From: Demequina pelophila
Lineage (GTDB): Bacteria > Actinomycetota > Actinomycetes > Actinomycetales > Demequinaceae
Direction of reading: 5' to 3'
Assembly: GCF_000971175.1 (NCBI RefSeq)
Contig: NZ_BBLY01000009.1
Span: 1-64,000, forward strand
Length of the DNA stretch: 64,000 nucleotides
Part shown: one piece after another, positions 1-8,136 of the stretch
How positions within the stretch are numbered: the first letter of the stretch is position 1
Layout of the letters: every line of letters begins with the position of its first letter
The notes under the pieces: generated by a model
Databases searched by the model: none
The model's input: the letters and a program-made list of their open reading frames with translations, nothing else
Told to the model about the DNA's origin: nothing
Translations under genes and position numbers: made by a program

Positions 1-732
1 GGTGTGCTCGCGCATGTTGGTGCTTCCGGTCTCGATCCAGATGGTGTGGTGGACGATGCGGTCCATGATGGCATCGGCGTGGACGCCGCCGCCGAGTCGC
101 TGGTGCCAGTCCTTCTTGGCGTACTGGGTGCAGAACACCGTCGACGCTTCGTCGTAGCGACGCTCGAGCAGTTCCAGGAGCATGCTGCGGACATCGCCGG
201 TGGGCGGGTCGAGGAGCCATTCATCGATCACGAGGAGCGTGAACGCCGCGTATTTGCGCAGCCACTTGTCCTTGCCGCCGGGCCGGTCCTTCGCCGCGAC
301 CCACGATTCCTCAAGGTCGGGCATGCGGATGTAGTGGGCGCGGTAGCGGTGCGTGCAGGCCTGCTTCGCCAACGCCGATCCCAGATACGACTTGCCCGAT
401 CCCGTGAAGCCTTGGAACACGACGTTCTGATGGCGGGTGATGAACTGGCAGGTGCCCAGCTGCGCGATGACGCCACGGTCCAGGCCGCGCTGTTCGAGCA
501 GGTCGAGCCGTCGCAGGTCGGCGTCGGGGTAGCGCAGTCCGGCGCGACGGATCAGGCCATCGACCTTGGCGTGCGTGTAGGCGGCGTGGGCGTCATCCAC
601 GGCGAGCTTGATGCGCTCCTCGAACACCATCCCCAGCGTGAGTGCCTCGTCCTGGGCGTCGAGGGCGTCGACCAAGGTCGCGACGCCCATCTCTCGTAGC
701 TTGCGCTTGGACTCGACGTCGATGCGGCTCAT
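1..732 (-). CDS. istB: IS21 helper ATPase IstB (C-terminus outside window)
   Basis: This is the ATP-binding helper of IS21-type transposition, an AAA+ DnaC-like protein that loads on target DNA and stimulates IstA. The minus-strand frame from ATG at 732 is open for 244 codons to the window edge. It starts MSRIDVESKRKLREMG and has a Walker A motif GFTGSGKS about 110 residues in. Further on come a DEW Walker-B-like stretch and the family motif STVFCTQ. The start overlaps the istA stop (ATGA), so the two are translationally coupled. The protein itself looks undamaged up to the edge. It can act only with an intact IstA, which this copy lacks. Confidence 0.9.
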   Translation of the reverse strand, partial: MSRIDVESKRKLREMGVATLVDALDAQDEALTLGMVFEERIKLAVDDAHAAYTHAKVDGLIRRAGLRYPDADLRRLDLLEQRGLDRGVIAQLGTCQFITRHQNVVFQGFTGSGKSYLGSALAKQACTHRYRAHYIRMPDLEESWVAAKDRPGGKDKWLRKYAAFTLLVIDEWLLDPPTGDVRSMLLELLERRYDEASTVFCTQYAKKDWHQRLGGGVHADAIMDRIVHHTIWIETGSTNMREHT

Positions 733-1683
733 CGGGCACCACCGGCGTAGTAGTCCGCACCACGCACATAGCCGCTCGTATCGGCGGCCGACGCAGGTTG
801 CTCGGCTGCATGGCGTTGCAGTTCTTGGCGGGACTCGAGGATGGGGCGCAGGTGCGCGTAGCGGGGCGAGTGCACCGCGGTCAGCGCGATGCCGGCGGCC
901 GCTTCGACACGTTCACCGGAGTAGCGGCGTGTCAGGCGCAGCACCGCCAACGCCGCATCGAGGCCTTGCTCGTCGATGGCGACGGATTCGAAGATCCGGT
1001 TCACGACCGTGGTCGTGTCGGGACCGATCCGTCCCGCCCACTGGCGTACCCGAGCAGCGTCCCACGGTTCGTAGCGGCCACCGTCAGGGACATGGCTGTC
1101 GTGGGTGCGGTAGTCGTTGACGACCCCCGGCGGGGCCAGCAGGTGCGACGCGATGCGCTGATCGGAAGCGAAGATCTCGACCATCGAGTCCGTGACGCGC
1201 AGATCCACCGCCGTCCCGATGTGGGCGTACGGCACCGAGTAGAAGTTCTTGTCGAAGACCACGTGGCCGTTCTTCTGCACACGACGGCCGTAGACCCAGG
1301 AAGCGATCTCAAACGGCACGGCCGGCAGCGGCCGCAGCAGCGGGCGCTCCTCAGACGTGAAGACGCTCGTGCGGGATCCGGCACGCTTTTGGAACGGCTC
1401 GGCGTTGAAGACTGCGACGCGCTCATGGATCGCGGCCCGTAGGTCCGCCAGGGTCGCGAAGGACTCGTGGCGCAGCGTGGCGATGACGGCGGTGGCGATG
1501 TTGCCCACGGTTCCTTCCACCGACGCCTTGTCCTTCGGCTTGCGAACGCGGCCCGGCAGCACTGCGGCCGAGTAGTGCGCCGCGAGTTCCCGATACGCGT
1601 CGTTGAGGACGATCTCGCCTTCGCGGGGACGCTTGGTGACGCCGGTCTTGAGGTTGTCGGGCACGATCCTCGGCGTCGTGCCG
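729..1683 (-). pseudogene. istA: IS21 transposase IstA, C-terminal fragment
   Basis: Only the last ~318 residues of the DDE transposase remain. They begin near PRIVPDNLKTGV, the block around the second catalytic Asp region of IstA, continue through the KDKASVEGTVGNI block, and run to the normal C-terminus. The N-terminal helix-turn-helix and first catalytic Asp are absent. The frame stays open past 1683 into IS256 sequence as far as 2054, but that part is not IstA-like and is an artefact of the junction. The stop overlaps the istB start. No function as a transposase is expected. Confidence 0.85.
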
Positions 1684-1717
1684 GAGCCTGTCAAGTTGTT
1701 TGTGTAAGGCGCGGGGT

Positions 1718-2386
1718 TCATAGGTAGGGCTCGATGCGCTCGGGGTAGGCCAGCGCGAGTTGTTCGAGGGCTTGCTTCCAGTTGGTGGTGACCTGGCCCT
1801 CGACGAGTCGTCCGGATGCCTTGCGTTCGGATGCGGGTGCTCCGCGTTCTCGTTGCCGGTCGCGTGCGCGCTTGTCCTCGATGTCGCAGATCGCCAGCCA
1901 CAGCAGCTTGATCGCGGCTTGGTCGTTGGGGAAGTGGCCGCGGTTCTTGGTGACCTTGCGCAGCTGGAAGTTCAGCGACTCGATCGCGTTGGTCGTGTAG
2001 ATCACCCGCCGCAGCGCGGGCGGGAACGCGAGGAACGGGATGAACTTCTCCCATGCGTCGCGGAATGCCTTCACCGTCGACGGGTACTTGACGCCGAGTT
2101 CGGATGCGGCGAACTCCTCGAGCGCCTCAGCGGCGGCATCGACGGATGGGGCCTGGTAGATCGGTTTCAAAGCGGCTGCGACGGTCTTGCGGTCCGCGTA
2201 GTTCACGAACCGCATAGCGGCGCGGATGAGGTGCACCACGCACGTCTGGACGGTCGCTTCGGGCCAGGTCGCGCCGATCGCCTCAGGAAAGCCGGTCAGT
2301 CCGTCGCAGCACACGATGAGGACGTCACGCACGCCCCTGTTGGCGAGCTCGGCGCACACCGAAGCCCAGAACTTCGCTCCCTCGGT
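1718..2386 (-). pseudogene. IS256 transposase, C-terminal part (split by ISL3)
   Basis: This is the second half of the Mutator-family DDE transposase. It starts at TEGAKFW and includes VCCDGLTGFPEAI (second catalytic Asp region), VHLIRAAMRFVNY and the TTNAIESLN block bearing the catalytic Glu. It ends EPYL at 1718. Joined to the part at 3819-4505 across one copy of the 8-bp duplication it reads ...LGIWVQT|TEGAKFW... in frame and gives a normal ~451-residue transposase. The long open frame upstream to 2629 is ISL3 sequence and not part of the protein. Confidence 0.9.
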
Positions 2387-2394
2387 GGTTTGGA

Positions 2395-3818
2395 GGCTCT
2401 TCGCAGATGGGGCTGTAGCGCCGTCGCACGGGTGACTGGTCGGGGGTAGGGGTCGAGGTCCCCCAGGATGGAAGTTCCTACACACCCATCCGGAAGACCT
2501 CGACTTGCTCAACGCTACCTTCGGCGCGCCCGACCTCACGACCTTCTGCAACCTCGACGCCCTCGGCTTGACCGTCACCGGGCAGCGGATCGACACCCAC
2601 CGCGCGGTGCTCGAGTGCCGCGTCGCCATGATCGACGATGTCTGCCACGAGTGCGGTGACCGGGGCCGTTCCCTGGGTACGCAGTCGCGTTACCTCGCCC
2701 ATGAGCCCTTCGGGTGCCGACCTACGACGCTGCTGGTGCGGGTGCGTCGCTACCGGTGCGAGCCGTGCGACAGGTTCTGGCTCGACGACCTCCGTGCGGC
2801 GGCGGAGCCACGCGCGAAGATCTCCCGCGGCGGACTCGCATGGGCGCTGCGCGCGCTCGTCGTGGACCACCTGAGCATCTCCCGCATCGCTGCGGGCCTC
2901 GGCGTCGCATGGCACACCGCGAACGACGCGGTCCTGACCGAGGGGCACCGCCAGCTCATCAACGACCCCACCCGCTTCCAGGGCGTGCGCGTGCTCGGCG
3001 TCGACGAGCACGTGTGGCGACACACCCGCTACGGCGGCAACTACGTCACGGTCATCATCGACCTCACCCCGGTACGCGACGGGGTAGGTCCGGCACGGCT
3101 GCTCGACATGATCCCTGGCAGGTCGAAGGCGACGTTCCAGACGTGGCTGGCCGAACGGCCCCGGTGCTGGAGGGAACGGATCGAGTCGATCGCCATGGAT
3201 GGCTTCAGCGGGTTCAAGACCGCCGCCGCAGAAGAACTCCCGACCGCGACCGCCGTGATGGACCCGTTCCACGTCGTCAAGCTCGCCGGCGACGCCCTCG
3301 ACCAGTGCCGTCGCCGACTACAGCAAGCCATCCACGGCCATCGAGGACGGGCCGGCGACCCGCTGTACATGGCCCGCCGGATCCTCCACACCGGCTTGGA
3401 GTACCTCACCGACCGCCAGTGGGCACGCCTCGAGGCGCTGTTCGACACCGACGACCATGCTGAGGTCGAAGTCACCTGGGGTGTCTACCAGCGCATCATC
3501 ACCGCCTACCGCCACCCCGACCGCGTCGCCGCCCGCGCCAACTTCGCCGGCCTCATCGAGTCACTGCGCACCGGCGTGCCGGCACCGCTCGTCGAACTGC
3601 GCCGCCTCGGCCGGACCCTGAGCCATCGCGCCGCCGACGTCCTGGCGTACTTCGACCGGCCAGGAACCTCGAACGGACCCACCGAGGCCATCAACGGTCG
3701 CCTCGAGCACCTCCGCGGATCAGCCCTGGGCTTCCGCAACCTCACCCACTACATCGCCAGGTCCCTCCTCGAAACCGGCGGCTTCAGGCCGCAGCTACAG
3801 CCTCATCTGTGAAGAGCC
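2395..3818 (+). mobile_element. Complete ISL3-family insertion sequence
   Basis: Inverted repeats of about 25 bp bound this 1424-bp element: 2395-2419 (GGCTCTTCGCAGATGGGGCT) and 3794-3818, whose reverse complement reads GGCTCTTCACAGATGAGGCT. A perfect 8-bp direct repeat GGTTTGGA flanks it at 2387-2394 and 3819-3826, the target duplication length usual for ISL3. It carries one full-length transposase gene whose stop codon lies inside the right inverted repeat. Its terminal repeats, duplication and open frame are all intact, so it is the youngest insertion of the three and may still be mobile. Confidence 0.95.
2505..3812 (+). CDS. ISL3-family transposase
   Basis: A 435-residue transposase of the ISL3 (transposase_12-type DDE) family. 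The N-terminal zinc-ribbon-like region has paired cysteines (CHECGDR about residue 45, CEPC about residue 86). A helix-turn-helix follows (ISRIAAGLGVAWHTAND). The catalytic core includes GVDEHVW, VIIDLTP, SIAMDGFSGF, MDPFHVVKLA and the C-terminal GPTEAINGRLEHLRG block with the catalytic Glu. No ATG is in frame near the start. TTG at 2505 is the best candidate, giving a length normal for the family. It is probably functional, because nothing in the frame is broken. Confidence 0.93.
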   Translation: MLNATFGAPDLTTFCNLDALGLTVTGQRIDTHRAVLECRVAMIDDVCHECGDRGRSLGTQSRYLAHEPFGCRPTTLLVRVRRYRCEPCDRFWLDDLRAAAEPRAKISRGGLAWALRALVVDHLSISRIAAGLGVAWHTANDAVLTEGHRQLINDPTRFQGVRVLGVDEHVWRHTRYGGNYVTVIIDLTPVRDGVGPARLLDMIPGRSKATFQTWLAERPRCWRERIESIAMDGFSGFKTAAAEELPTATAVMDPFHVVKLAGDALDQCRRRLQQAIHGHRGRAGDPLYMARRILHTGLEYLTDRQWARLEALFDTDDHAEVEVTWGVYQRIITAYRHPDRVAARANFAGLIESLRTGVPAPLVELRRLGRTLSHRAADVLAYFDRPGTSNGPTEAINGRLEHLRGSALGFRNLTHYIARSLLETGGFRPQLQPHL

Positions 3819-4505
3819 GGTTTGGACCCAGATCCCCAGGACGTGCTTGATGCCGTCCATGTCGACGCCGACGGCGATGTGGGCGGCCTTGTTGCGTACG
3901 TGGCCGCCGTCGCGGATCTTCACCACGATCGCGTCGAGGTAGATCACCGGATACAGGGGCTCCAGCGGGCGTGACTGCCAGGCAAGGACCTCGTCCGATA
4001 CGGCGTCGACGATCTTCGAGATCGTCTCGTGGGACAGCTCGGTGCCGATGGTGGACGCCAGATGGTGGCCGATGTCACGGATCGTCATCCCGCCCGCGTA
4101 CAGCGAGATGATCATCGCGTCCAGGCCGTCGAGTCGGCGCTGCCCTTTGGGGATCAGCATCGGGGTGAACGTGCCATCACGGTCGCGCGGGATCGCAAGG
4201 TCCACGTCACCGATCTCGGACGCGACCGTCTTCGCGTAACTGCCGTTGCGGGAATCGGGCAGGTACTGGCCGGCGGGGTCGCCACGTTCGTAGCCCACGT
4301 GAGCGGTCAGCTCGGCCTCGAGCCCGCGTTCGAGGGTGGCTTTGAGCATGCCCTTGATCAGACCCTCATGGCCGGTCAGGGGCTCGCCGGCATCGATGAG
4401 CGCGAAAACCTCATCCAACGCGCCCGACGCTTTCAGCGCGTCAGCGACCTGCTCCTGCTGACGACGCCGCAGTTCACGCTCCGGGTCCGTACTCGCCATG
4501 GACAT
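3819..4505 (-). pseudogene. IS256 transposase, N-terminal part (split by ISL3)
   Basis: This is the first ~229 residues of the Mutator-type transposase, starting MSMASTDPE. It has the family blocks KATLERGLEAELTAHVGYE, RNGSYAKTV, DRDGTFTP, SLYAGGMTIRDI, LSHETISKIVD and YLDAIVVKIRDGG, which carries the first catalytic Asp. It breaks at LGIWVQT exactly at the ISL3 target duplication. An internal ATG at 4499 is an alternative start. The gene is inactive while the ISL3 copy is present, but precise excision would restore it. Confidence 0.9.
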
Positions 4506-4816
4506 CAGTGTTCTCCGATCAGATCGGAACCACAGCCTTTACACAAACCATCTGACACGCCCGCTCAGAGCCCGCTACAGTTCGAGAACACCCACCCATC
4601 ACGAGCACTCGACTCCTCAGACGCGAGCCCGTGAAACCGGGGCAGGATCACCGTGTCCACGAGACCGGGTCAGGCTCCGGGCGCATCACTCGAGCACGCC
4701 GACACAACCCTTGGTTTGGGCTCCGACGCCGACTCGAAAAAGCGACATCCTTCTCGGTGCGACAGCGGCAAGGTCCCAACCATCACCCGGTTGAACAACC
4801 TGCCCGAGCACTACAC

Positions 4817-5692
4817 CTAGCCGTCGATGCGGCGAAGCTTGCTCAGCGGAGCCAATTCGCCGGGAAAAACCTTCTTGACTCCATCGCCAAGAGCCTCCTC
4901 AATGATCCGGATATCCCGGCACAGCGAGATGAACCCCTTGGGCTCCAGCGACGCCGCATGATCCGAACCCCACATGGTGCGGTCAAGAGTGATGTGGCGC
5001 TCAACGGCCACGGCGCCCAACGCCACAGCGGCGATCGAAATCTGCAAGCCCGGCTCGTGACCTGAGTAGCCCACGGGCACGCCATAGCGGTCCTTGAGCG
5101 TTCGAATCATCAGGAGGTTCGCCTCGCCCGGGGGCAACGGGTAGGTCGACGTGGCATGCAAGATGATGAGGTTGTCCTTGCCGAGGGTCTCGACCGCGGT
5201 GTCGATCTGCTCGATGGTCGACATGCCCGTCGACAGGATGACCGGCTTCCCGGTCGCCCTGATCCGGCGCAACATGCCCAGATCCGTGACCGAGGCGGAG
5301 GCGATCTTGTAGGCGACCGCGTTCATCGACTCAAGGAAGTCGACGCTCGGCTCGTCCCACGGCGAGGCGAACCACACGACGCCCTTCTCCTTGCAGTACC
5401 CATCGATCTCGGCGTACTCGGCCTGCTCGAACTCCACCTTGAAGCGGTACTCGAGATAGGTCATCGTGCCCCACGGCGTCTCGCGAGGGGTCGACTTCAT
5501 GTGCTCCGGGGTCGCGATCTCTGGGGTGCGCTTCTGAAACTTCACAGCTTGGGCACCAGCCTCGACGGCGACGTCGATGAGCCTCTTCGCGTTCTCGACC
5601 GAACCGTTGTGGTTCAGCCCGATCTCTGCGATCACGTAGACCGGCTGGTTGGCACCGACGAGGTCCGCGCCGATCTTCACTGTGTCAGCCAC
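4817..5692 (-). CDS. neuB: NeuB-type nonulosonic acid synthase
   Basis: A 291-residue member of the NeuB family, which condenses phosphoenolpyruvate with a hexose-type aldehyde (ManNAc, Man-6-P or a related sugar) to form a sialic-acid-like nonulosonate. Visible family blocks are EIGLNHNG near the N-terminus, VKFQKR, YKIASASVTD, STGMST, GYSGHEPG and the HITLDRTMWGSDHAASLEP stretch. It ends right after the barrel, so it lacks the C-terminal antifreeze-like (SAF) domain that most ~340-residue NeuB proteins carry. The GTG start overlaps the preceding gene by 8 bases and has a GGAGC ribosome site. It is the last gene of the minus-strand polysaccharide operon. Which nonulosonate it makes cannot be read from the sequence. 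Confidence 0.88.
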   Translation of the reverse strand: MADTVKIGADLVGANQPVYVIAEIGLNHNGSVENAKRLIDVAVEAGAQAVKFQKRTPEIATPEHMKSTPRETPWGTMTYLEYRFKVEFEQAEYAEIDGYCKEKGVVWFASPWDEPSVDFLESMNAVAYKIASASVTDLGMLRRIRATGKPVILSTGMSTIEQIDTAVETLGKDNLIILHATSTYPLPPGEANLLMIRTLKDRYGVPVGYSGHEPGLQISIAAVALGAVAVERHITLDRTMWGSDHAASLEPKGFISLCRDIRIIEEALGDGVKKVFPGELAPLSKLRRIDG

Positions 5693-6968
5693 GAGGGGCT
5701 CCTTTCGTCCCGTTGCTCGTGCTCAGCGTAGTCGCTTCTGCAGGCCTACCGCGCCGCAGCAGTCGGACTAGAGGCCGCAGCGAGCGTGTGGCATGCCGGG
5801 CGGTTCTCCCCAGGATTCGGCGCAGCGCGAAGTCCTCGTCACCAAGCGCCTCGAAGCGACGTCGAGAGCGGTTTGCAATCCCCACCGCACCGCGACGAGG
5901 AGCACGATATGACGGACGCGCACCACCCTCTGCCTCGCCGAGTAGCCGGGTCGCCGCGGCTACCCAATCGTCAGCGTCTGATCCGTGGAAGTAGTTGTCT
6001 CGCATCCAACCAGGGTCGGGGTGGCGGAAGTCGAGCCGAGTGAGGTCCGCGAGCGTTCCGAACAGACCCGAACCTTCGAACACGACATTGATGGTCTTGG
6101 CGTCGACGCCGAAGTCGGAGAGACACAGCACCGGCACTCCCGCCGCGATGGCTTCAAGCGCAGCGGTCGAACTGACGGTGACGAAACCCGCGCAGCCGGG
6201 GAGGTGCTCGCGAAGTGGCCCATAGCCGAATCCCAAGTTCAAGGGCCACCTGTGCTCGGGAACCTCTGCGGCGAGTTCGGGGAAGGATGCGAACTCCGCG
6301 TGCGTCTGCGCCTCGCCCTCTTCTCCGCGCAACTTGATCACGAACTCGAGCTCGGGGTGCTGGTACGCGGCCGTGACAAGACCAGCGAGCAGCTGTCGTC
6401 GGTCGCCGACGGTGCGAGGCACGAGTGCCTGGGGAGCGAATACAACTGTGCGCGGCGGCGCACTCGCCAGCGCATCCGTCGAGATCAGCGATGCGAGCCC
6501 CGTGGCACGCAGGTTCCCGAGCGGCAACAGGGCGCCCACGTGCTTGCGCTCGCGCTCGCTGTGCACGATGATCAGGTCTGTCGCTGACCTCAACTCGAGG
6601 CCGAGCCGCGTGGGCGGCATCCAGATTCCGGGAATGCCCGCGATCGCCACCCGGCACGGGGGGGTACCCGCGAAGGTCTCCTCGAGCAACAGTTGAATGA
6701 GCGGGCCACGGCACGCGAGCAGAAGAAGATCGGGCTCGTCTGTGCGTAGCCGCGCGACGAGTTCGGGGTAGCCAATTACGGGCAGGTCATCGAGACGACC
6801 GTCGACTGCCGCTTCCCTTTGGGCGGCACTGGGGGTCACCGCGTTTCGCACCACGACCACCTCGACGTCCCACTCGGGCGGCGCCTCGAGAGCGCGGGTC
6901 ACCCCCCATTTCAGGTATGAATCCGAGTCCGCGACGATGAGCAACCGCACCCGGCGTGGCGGCGTCAT
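5685..6968 (-). CDS. DUF6716-type putative glycosyltransferase
   Basis: A 427-residue soluble protein that begins with a Rossmann-like strand (VRLLIVADSDSYLKWG). It has a GT-B-like shape with a conserved C-terminal region (GFVTVSSTAALEAIAAGVPVLCLSDFG), like the nucleotide-binding half of GT-B enzymes. It resembles the actinobacterial DUF6716 group that sits beside neuA/neuB genes. It is sandwiched between the CMP-synthetase fusion (ATGA overlap) and neuB (8-base overlap). This suggests it transfers or modifies the nonulosonate. Residues 370-427 are Arg/Ser-rich, possibly membrane-associating. The acceptor is unknown. Confidence 0.65.
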   Translation of the reverse strand: MTPPRRVRLLIVADSDSYLKWGVTRALEAPPEWDVEVVVVRNAVTPSAAQREAAVDGRLDDLPVIGYPELVARLRTDEPDLLLLACRGPLIQLLLEETFAGTPPCRVAIAGIPGIWMPPTRLGLELRSATDLIIVHSERERKHVGALLPLGNLRATGLASLISTDALASAPPRTVVFAPQALVPRTVGDRRQLLAGLVTAAYQHPELEFVIKLRGEEGEAQTHAEFASFPELAAEVPEHRWPLNLGFGYGPLREHLPGCAGFVTVSSTAALEAIAAGVPVLCLSDFGVDAKTINVVFEGSGLFGTLADLTRLDFRHPDPGWMRDNYFHGSDADDWVAAATRLLGEAEGGARPSYRAPRRGAVGIANRSRRRFEALGDEDFALRRILGRTARHATRSLRPLVRLLRRGRPAEATTLSTSNGTKGAPRG

Positions 6969-8134
6969 CCGAGCTCCCGCGCCACGAGAATCCGCTCAGC
7001 CAGCTCGCGCAGGGCGCCCGCCCCGCCAGGACGAGTCAGCGTGACGCGCGCCGCGCGCGCCGCGTCAGGGTGCGCGTCCGGCACCACGACGGGCCACCCG
7101 ACGATCTCCAGCGCCGGAACGTCGTTCACGTCGTTGCCAACATAGGCCACGCGCTCCAGGTCGAGACCGTGGCCGACGCACCACTCGCGCAATGCAGTGG
7201 CCTTGTCGTCGACGGCGTGGAGCACTTCGATGCCCAGCTTCGCCCCGCGTGCGGCGACCACTGGGTTGCGCTCCTTTGACAGGATCAGCATGGGGATACC
7301 GGAAGCCCGGAGCTTCCCGATGCCCATGCCGTCGGAGCGGCTCACCCGCACCGCCTCGACACCATGCTGGTCGACGGAGACGGTGTCGTCCGTATGCACC
7401 CCGTCAAAGTCCATCACCAGCGCGTCGACATCGATCGGCTCCATCCCGTCGAGGAACGAGGCAAGTGTTCGAGCGAGATCCAGTTCGTGGACCGCATCAA
7501 TCTCAACCCCTGCGGACTGCTCGACCTCGGCGATGCCGACACGGCCAAAGAACCGGAAGCCGCGGTCGCGGAAGCCGGCGGTCTCCATCACGTAGAACGC
7601 GCCGGTCTCCTGATAGTGCGGCTCCCGGTCCTGACGACGGGGTCGAAACGAGCGATCATGGTTGACCCCAACGGCGCCCTCGGCGCTGTCTGCCCACAGG
7701 AAGGCGTAGGTCTCGAACGCCGAGAACATCGAGTCGTAGTTGCCGTCGAGCACTGAGCGCACGGCGGAGTCGAGCGCAGCGGAGTCGATGAACGGCGAAG
7801 TCGCCTGGAGAAACGCAAGGACCCGCGGCTCGATGCCGTCCGCGGCGAGTACGTCGAGCGCATGCAAGAGCGCAGACTCGGAGGTCGCGGTGTCGCCCGC
7901 GATCTCCGAAGGTCGGTCAACCACCCGTGCGCCCGCGGCGCGGGCGACAGCGGCGATCGCGGCATCGTCCGTTGACACATACACAGCGTCGATGCTGGGC
8001 GCCGCGAGCGCGGCGCGCACCGCGCGGGTCACCAGGGGTACACCGCCGACGCGCGCGATGTTCTTGCCCGGAACGCCCTTCGATCCTCCCCGCGCAGGAA
8101 TAATGGCTACGGCCTTGGTTTCGGGTGATGACAC
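6965..8134 (-). CDS. neuA: CMP-nonulosonate synthetase fused to HAD phosphatase
   Basis: A bifunctional protein of 389 residues. The N-terminal ~225 residues are an acylneuraminate cytidylyltransferase (IIPARGGSKGVPGKN, FLQATSPF, YQETGAFYV). From about residue 237 a C0-type HAD phosphatase follows, with DFDGVHTDD (motif I), LSKERN (motif II/III Lys) and GNDVNDVPAL (motif IV). The HAD part resembles KDO-8-P and Kdn-9-P phosphatases. It would remove the phosphate before or around CTP activation, giving CMP-sugar donor. GTG at 8134 is chosen: it lies two bases after the previous stop and behind GAGGAG. The open frame continues to 8200, but that part overlaps the upstream gene. Confidence 0.88.
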   Translation of the reverse strand: MSSPETKAVAIIPARGGSKGVPGKNIARVGGVPLVTRAVRAALAAPSIDAVYVSTDDAAIAAVARAAGARVVDRPSEIAGDTATSESALLHALDVLAADGIEPRVLAFLQATSPFIDSAALDSAVRSVLDGNYDSMFSAFETYAFLWADSAEGAVGVNHDRSFRPRRQDREPHYQETGAFYVMETAGFRDRGFRFFGRVGIAEVEQSAGVEIDAVHELDLARTLASFLDGMEPIDVDALVMDFDGVHTDDTVSVDQHGVEAVRVSRSDGMGIGKLRASGIPMLILSKERNPVVAARGAKLGIEVLHAVDDKATALREWCVGHGLDLERVAYVGNDVNDVPALEIVGWPVVVPDAHPDAARAARVTLTRPGGAGALRELAERILVARELG

Positions 8135-8136
8135 CT

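Larger units (their letters stand above)
1..1683 (-). mobile_element. IS21-family element, 3' remnant (istA fragment + istB)
   Basis: The istA and istB reading frames run leftward and overlap by four bases (ATGA), the usual IS21 layout. The element leaves the window at the left, so its istB-side terminus cannot be seen. Its istA side stops abruptly at the inverted repeat of an IS256-family element. The missing 5' part of istA was not found on the far side of that element. The copy is therefore a remnant rather than a simple interrupted element. Confidence 0.85.
1684..4562 (-). mobile_element. IS256-family element, interrupted by an ISL3 element
   Basis: The ends are marked by imperfect inverted repeats at about 1684-1709 (GAGCCTGTCAAGTTGTTTGT) and 4536-4562, whose reverse complement reads GGGCGTGTCAGATGGTTTGT. 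The core 20 bases match at 16 positions. Between them lies one minus-strand Mutator-type transposase gene split at 2387-3826 by an ISL3 element. Without the insert the element would be about 1.45 kb, normal for IS256. The bases flanking the two ends do not match each other. This suggests that the element did not simply insert into the neighbouring istA here, or that a later deletion removed one flank. Confidence 0.85.

Noticed and set aside
729-2054. A 441-codon frame joining IS256 and istA sequence
   Set aside because: The first ~120 codons are an out-of-frame shadow of the IS256 transposase. The IstA-like part begins only after the IS256 terminal repeat.
4653-4818. A 55-codon plus-strand frame (GTG start, ends LNNLPEHYT) between the IS256 end and neuB
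   Set aside because: It has a weak AGGA site but no recognisable domain, and overlaps the end of neuB on the other strand. It could be a remnant of an older insertion.
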